A stretch of 64,000 nucleotides of DNA from NCBI RefSeq assembly GCF_024626525.1, contig NZ_JANJGU010000011.1, forward strand, positions 62,001-126,000. Reading direction: 5' to 3'. The stretch comes from Lederbergia panacisoli. GTDB taxonomy: Bacteria; Bacillota; Bacilli; Bacillales; Bacillaceae_C. Position 1 is the stretch's first letter. Each line of letters opens with the position of its first letter. The notes beneath the pieces were generated by a model, which made no database searches, was not told the DNA's origin, and saw only the letters and a program-made list of their open reading frames with translations. This document shows positions 56,136 to 64,000 of this stretch, piece after piece. The position numbers and the translations under genes were made by a program.

Positions 56136-56915
56136 CTATTTCACTGCCTCCAATTCCTTATTTATCGTTGTCCCGATAATATTTTCTCCATCCAATAATG
56201 GTCTATGGCCACTGACAATCATTGCTTCCTTCATACCACCACGAAGGCTATGTATGGCTGCCATTACTTTCGGAATCATTCCTCCCGATATGGTGCCATC
56301 TTCAATAAATTCCATTATTTCAGAAGTAGTCGCCTTATATATGATTTCGTTATCTTTTAATACACCAGGAACATCCGTTACAAATACTACTTTCTCCGCA
56401 TTCACCGCCACGGCAATTTCAGCGGCTGCTGTATCAGCATTGATATTAAAATAATCTTCATGATTCATCCCCATTGCGATTGGAGAAATGACTGGAACCA
56501 TGCCGATTGATATTAAGTTTTGTAAAAATTGTTGGTTCACTCTAGTTATCTCACCTACTAAACCTAAATTCTCCAAATCTTTCGGTTCAGCATACATTAG
56601 CCCACCGTCAGATCCGGTTACACCAATAGATGAAATGCCATGTTTTTGAAGCTTGCGCACTAATTTATTTGTAATGGTTCCTGATAAAACCATTTCCACG
56701 ACATTCATAATTTCATGAGTTGTTTTTCTGAGTCCATTCACGAATTCAGAATTAATCTGTAAATTTTCAAGCAGCTCATTGATGGCGGGACCTCCACCAT
56801 GGACGATGATTGGATAGAAACCCGCCTCTTGCATGTTTTTTATCCCTTTAAAAAAATCATCGGATAAAGTGTCAATCATGCTTCCTCCGCACTTAATGAC
56901 GATAATTTTTTTCAT
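56136..56915 (-). CDS. argB: Acetylglutamate kinase
   Basis: Phosphorylates N-acetylglutamate. The open frame extends upstream, but ATG 56915 ([20 protein letters not shown]) follows GAAGGGAGGGA and gives 259 residues, the Bacillus length. Seen: the ATP-phosphate Lys and glycines in [23 protein letters not shown], and the C-terminal [11 protein letters not shown]. There is no N-terminal extension of the type linked to arginine feedback control, so control is probably at transcription. Confidence 0.95.
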   Translation of the reverse strand: MKKIIVIKCGGSMIDTLSDDFFKGIKNMQEAGFYPIIVHGGGPAINELLENLQINSEFVNGLRKTTHEIMNVVEMVLSGTITNKLVRKLQKHGISSIGVTGSDGGLMYAEPKDLENLGLVGEITRVNQQFLQNLISIGMVPVISPIAMGMNHEDYFNINADTAAAEIAVAVNAEKVVFVTDVPGVLKDNEIIYKATTSEIMEFIEDGTISGGMIPKVMAAIHSLRGGMKEAMIVSGHRPLLDGENIIGTTINKELEAVK

Positions 56916-56931
56916 TGGAGAATCCCTCCCT

Positions 56932-58161
56932 TCATGTTCTGTAGCTTGCATTGATCCGGACGTAGTCATACGTTAAATCGCAGCCCCATGCTTTTCCATA
57001 TCCAGAACCAATATTTAAATTAATATTCATGATAACTGTTTCGTTTTTTAAATAATCGCTTAATGTTTCTTCAACATAATTTGCTGGCTGGCTATTTTCT
57101 AAAAGTGAATATGGTCCAATAGCGATATCGATTTTTTCAGGGTCTAGAGTCATTCCACTTTTTCCGATTGCCATCATGACCCTTCCCCAATTAGGATCGG
57201 AACCATATACCATTGTTTTGACAAGATCAGAACCAACGACTGTTTTGGCGACCTTCCCTGCTTCTTCATCAGAAACTGCCCCATATACATTCACTTCTAT
57301 TAGTTTTGTAGCCCCTTCACCATCTCTTGCAATCATAATGGCTAAGTCTTCACAAACTTTTTCGAGTAAATGTACAAAATGTTCCCATTCCTCGTGATCC
57401 GGAGTAAGGGATGTGTTTTCTGCTAATCCGCTCGCCATGACGATAACCATATCATTTGTCGATGTATCGCCATCTACTGTAATGCGATTAAACGTTTTAT
57501 TTGTCACTTCACTTAAAGCAGCTTGTAAATGATTGTGCGAAATATTCGCATCTGTTGTGATGAAACCAAGCATCGTAGCCATATTCGGAGCAATCATCCC
57601 TGAACCTTTTGCAGAGCCTGCCATTGTAATTTTGGCACCGTCAATAACAGTTTCATAACAGGTCGCCTTCATACAAGTATCAGTCGTTAAAATGGCTTCA
57701 TTAAATTCGTAAGCAGACTGTTTGTTTTTTTGTGGGACAAGATGTTCGATCCCAGGAATTATTTTATCCATCGGCATTTTTTCACCAATGACACCTGTGG
57801 AAGCTACGGCTACATAATGATTTTTAATTGACAACAAACTTGCAACTGCGTTTTTCATTGAATGAGCATCGAATAATCCTTGATTTCCTGTACAAGCATT
57901 CGCGTTTCCACTATTTACGACGATGGCTTGAAGTTTTCCTTCTTGCTCCAAGCATTCTTTCGTTACTTTTAGAGGAGCGGCTATAATTTGATTTAATGTG
58001 TATACGGCAGCAGCTTCAGCTGGGACATCGCAATATATTAATCCTAAATCATTGCGTTTTCTCTTGACCTTCGTATGGAGTCCGGCTGCCGAAAAGCCTA
58101 GTGGGGTAATGATGGTTCCTTCTTCCACTTTTACAATGTCTTCTTTACCCGTTATTTGCAA
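56932..58161 (-). CDS. argJ: Ornithine acetyltransferase / N-acetylglutamate synthase
   Basis: Bifunctional enzyme that recycles the acetyl group from acetylornithine to glutamate. TTG 58161 lies eight bases after GAGGAG; the earlier GTG touches that site. The 409-residue precursor carries the self-cleavage motif GSAKGSGMIAPNMATMLGFI, where the Thr of ATML becomes the N-terminus and nucleophile of the beta chain. Other family text: NSGNANACTG and YGSDPNWGRVMMAIG. It allows the cyclic arginine pathway without a separate ArgA. Confidence 0.95.
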   Translation of the reverse strand: MQITGKEDIVKVEEGTIITPLGFSAAGLHTKVKRKRNDLGLIYCDVPAEAAAVYTLNQIIAAPLKVTKECLEQEGKLQAIVVNSGNANACTGNQGLFDAHSMKNAVASLLSIKNHYVAVASTGVIGEKMPMDKIIPGIEHLVPQKNKQSAYEFNEAILTTDTCMKATCYETVIDGAKITMAGSAKGSGMIAPNMATMLGFITTDANISHNHLQAALSEVTNKTFNRITVDGDTSTNDMVIVMASGLAENTSLTPDHEEWEHFVHLLEKVCEDLAIMIARDGEGATKLIEVNVYGAVSDEEAGKVAKTVVGSDLVKTMVYGSDPNWGRVMMAIGKSGMTLDPEKIDIAIGPYSLLENSQPANYVEETLSDYLKNETVIMNINLNIGSGYGKAWGCDLTYDYVRINASYRT

Positions 58162-58194
58162 TTTAATCACTCCTCTTTTGATGTTTTAAAAAAT

Positions 58195-59229
58195 TTATGG
58201 ATACATAGGGCTGAATTTTAGACCAGCGGACTCCTCAAACCCAAACAAAATATTCGCATTTTGCACCGCCTGACCTGCAGCGCCTTTCATTAAATTATCT
58301 ATGACAGATACGATTGTTATTCGTCCAGTCCGTTCATCACATGCGATCCCAATGTCACAAAAATTGGATGCAGCCACTTCTTTCGTAGCGGGGAATATTC
58401 CTTTATCCCTTACTCGTACGAAGTATTCATTGGCGTAAAAATCATGATAAAGCTGCCACAATTCATCTTCAGTTATTTTCCCTTCGACTGTTCCATAAAT
58501 GGTAGTCATAATTCCCCTAGTCATCGGTACGAGATGAGTTTGAAACGTGATTGGAGATTCGTAGCCCATTTCTTTAAGCATTTGCTCGATTTCTGGTATA
58601 TGTTGGTGCCCGTTTACCTTATATATTTTCAAATTTTCATTGAGCTCACTATATATGTTTCCTAGACTTACAGTTTGGCCAGCACCAGATATCCCTGACT
58701 TTGCATCAATAATGACTGATCCTTCTTTAAGTATATTTGCTTTAGCCAATGGGGCTAAACCCAAAAGTGCGGCTGTTGGATAACAACCCGGATTGGAAAT
58801 AAATTGGCTGCCTTTTACGGAAGTTCTGTTCAATTCAGGTAATGAATATACAGCTTTTTCTATCCATTCCTTAGGTGCTGCCTTGCGCTTATACCAATAT
58901 TCATAGTCTTCAGTATTTTTTAAACGGAAATCACCCGTTAAATCAATGACAACACATCCAGCAGTTAAAAGTTCAGGCGCCAATTGTGAAGCAATACCGG
59001 TCGGGACAGCCAAGAAAACAACATCCGTGTCTTTTGCCATTTTTATAGGATCAATTTCTTCTAATGTTAAAGGAATAATTCCTGTCAAATGTGGATAATG
59101 ATTATGTATGTCTCTGCCTTGCCTAGAAGATGTATATAATGCTGCAATTTCAAATTTCGGGTGGGATTGCAAAATGCGTATTAACTCTGCCCCTCCGTAA
59201 CCAGTTGCGCCAACAATTCCTACTCTCAT
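58195..59229 (-). CDS. argC: N-acetyl-gamma-glutamyl-phosphate reductase
   Basis: Reduces acetylglutamyl phosphate to the semialdehyde with NADPH. The 344-residue product opens MRVGIVGATGYGGAELIRIL (Rossmann motif) and has the catalytic Cys in SNPGCYPTAALL and the His in VPMTRGIMTTIY vicinity. It is the first gene of the arginine operon and starts at ATG 59229 after AGGAGTGAAATGA. An ArgR-like box overlaps the promoter upstream. Confidence 0.95.
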   Translation of the reverse strand: MRVGIVGATGYGGAELIRILQSHPKFEIAALYTSSRQGRDIHNHYPHLTGIIPLTLEEIDPIKMAKDTDVVFLAVPTGIASQLAPELLTAGCVVIDLTGDFRLKNTEDYEYWYKRKAAPKEWIEKAVYSLPELNRTSVKGSQFISNPGCYPTAALLGLAPLAKANILKEGSVIIDAKSGISGAGQTVSLGNIYSELNENLKIYKVNGHQHIPEIEQMLKEMGYESPITFQTHLVPMTRGIMTTIYGTVEGKITEDELWQLYHDFYANEYFVRVRDKGIFPATKEVAASNFCDIGIACDERTGRITIVSVIDNLMKGAAGQAVQNANILFGFEESAGLKFSPMYP

Positions 59230-59342
59230 TCATTTCACTCCTAAAAAGACTTACAATTTTGGAACTTGCATATTAGAGTATAAAGTTTAACTTGTTTATA
59301 TTATTAAGGCGTTAATCCATTTAATTATTTTAGATGTTTTCT

Positions 59343-59370
59343 ATTATACTGTGAATAAAAATAAATACAA
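59343..59370 (-). promoter_or_regulatory. argC promoter with ARG box between -35 and -10
   Basis: On the minus strand TTGTAT (59365-59370), 16 bp, TATAAT (59343-59348). The spacer and -35 coincide with an ArgR/AhrC-type box: GTGAATAAAAATAAATAC on the plus strand (59351-59368), resembling the B. subtilis ARG box CATGAATAAAAATTCAAG. Repression of the whole operon by arginine is expected. Confidence 0.65.
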
Positions 59371-59464
59371 TAGTATATTTATAAATTTTTTAATAAAAAA
59401 TAAACCTTCGTTTATTCAAGGCACTTAAAGAGTCTTTTTTATAAAAGAATTCCATGAAATACTG

Positions 59465-59599
59465 GTTGATTTCCGCTTCCAGGCCGAAGCTTTCCGGGGG
59501 GCGTGCGGTGAGTTTCCTTGTCATTACGCTCCTACGGGATCTCACCTGTCACACTGATCCCCCGACGGACAGGAGTCGCCGCCTTCCGCTCCAATCAAC
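59465..59599 (-). repeat. Intergenic G/C-rich repeat, copy 1
   Basis: Reading on the minus strand, it begins GTTGATTGGAGCGGAAGGCG and ends GGAAGCGGAAATCAAC. It contains inner inverted segments such as TCCTGTCCGTCGG and GGAAAGCTTCGG. It is visibly richer in G+C than the surrounding DNA. It belongs to a class of palindromic extragenic repeats I recognise in bacilli, although I cannot name the family. Confidence 0.75.
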
Positions 59600-59750
59600 G
59601 GCAACTGCTAAAAGGCAAGATAAATCTTCCTGCATATAACCTAAATATCACACTGCAGTTTCTCGTCTCTTTGGTATTAGATACACATATCGATATAAAG
59701 TCCCTTAGTGTGTAATTGGGAAGTTTCACTGCAAAATAAATTTGACAATA

Positions 59751-59800
59751 AAAAAGGCATAAAATCCTTATTTTATGAGGATTCTATACCTATATTTTTT
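59751..59800. terminator. Hairpin downstream of parC
   Basis: GGCATAAAATCCT pairs imperfectly with AGGATTCTATACC. T-runs follow on both strands (TTTTTT on the minus strand). It can end parE-parC transcription, although the second repeat copy lies between it and the gene. Confidence 0.5.
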
Positions 59801-59836
59801 GGTTTTGTTAAAGGAAATAATAAATTATACAACGCC

Positions 59837-59964
59837 GTTGATTGGAGCGGAAGGCGCGAAGACTCCTGCGGGAGTACGGAACAGGGGAGACCCCACAGGC
59901 GCTTGCGCCGAGGAGGCTCCACGTACCACCCGCGGAAAGCGAAGCGCCTAGAGCGCAAATCAAC
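59837..59964 (+). repeat. Intergenic G/C-rich repeat, copy 2, inverted to copy 1
   Basis: It begins GTTGATTGGAGCGGAAGGCG, identical for 20 bases to copy 1, and ends GAGCGCAAATCAAC. Inside are GAGACCCCACAGGCG, CTTGCGCCGAGGAGGCTCC and CCCGCGGAAAGCGAAGCG, each with self-complementary parts. The two copies face each other across about 240 bp in the 780-bp gap between argC and parC, which otherwise shows no gene. Confidence 0.8.
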
Positions 59965-60009
59965 AACTAAGTTTTTAGTGCCCTCCATTTATTGAAGGTT
60001 TATTTTAAT

Positions 60010-64000
<3,991 letters not shown>

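Noticed and set aside
59708-59995. Frames through the G/C-rich intergenic repeats
   Set aside because: Composition reflects the repeat; no ribosome site or homology-like pattern.

Overview
The window is AT-rich DNA from a Gram-positive spore-former type Firmicute, most likely a Bacillaceae member. The evidence is the gene content (argCJBD-carAB-argF order, parE-parC, Nramp MntH, PadR/ABC-F resistance genes, Sip-type signal peptidase, RDD/SpoIIM-like pair, Staygreen-like protein), strong AGGAGG-type ribosome sites with frequent TTG/GTG starts, a Met T-box leader, and recognisable MntR, LexA, CcpA (cre) and ArgR-type sites. No rRNA, tRNA, CRISPR array, insertion sequence or prophage was seen.

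Layout. 1-16.7 kb is ordinary housekeeping and accessory genes: a divergent SpoIIM-like/RDD pair, amidase lipoprotein, HD hydrolase, an rlmN-type methyltransferase with a frameshift, HAD hydrolases, an L,D-transpeptidase, mntH with an acetyltransferase, an AarF/UbiB kinase, a T-box-controlled second-type methionyl-tRNA synthetase that is also frameshifted, a signal peptidase and two small basic proteins. 16.9-25.6 kb is a surface-glycan cluster carrying all four activities expected for UDP-2,3-diacetamido-dideoxy-glucuronate synthesis (6-dehydrogenase, 3-oxidoreductase, aminotransferase, N-acetyltransferase), an epimerase, two sister glycosyltransferases and a DUF4855 protein. 25.9-32.9 kb is accessory: an acyltransferase/deacetylase-like pair, membrane and lipoprotein genes, proC, a LAGLIDADG endonuclease whose promoter spacer is a LexA-like box, a duplicated ribbon-helix-helix-like protein, and ogt. 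33.3-36.9 kb is a drug-resistance block: PadR regulator, MFS pump, and an ABC-F protein preceded by a complete attenuator (promoter, leader reading frame, antiterminator, terminator). 37.5-49.6 kb is a glucuronoxylan-fragment regulon on the minus strand (GH67 alpha-glucuronidase, mannonate dehydratase, LplABC-type importer, YesL-like, Nif3-like, GH2) with a shared operator at both promoters and cre sites. 49.8-59.4 kb is the arginine operon behind an ArgR-like box. 59.4-60 kb holds two inverted copies of an intergenic repeat, and the window ends in parC and a partial parE.

Most notable observations: the arginine-operon CarA has lost its glutaminase nucleophile (Cys to Gly) and other active-site residues; the ABC-F leader has a 12-bp perfect antiterminator that includes the leader ORF stop codon; the homing-endonuclease promoter carries a LexA-like box; a 13-nt operator core is repeated at both xylan-regulon promoters; and four genes (rlmN, metS, a small DUF6199-like gene, a Staygreen gene) are broken by single-base differences, which is either genuine decay or base-calling error.
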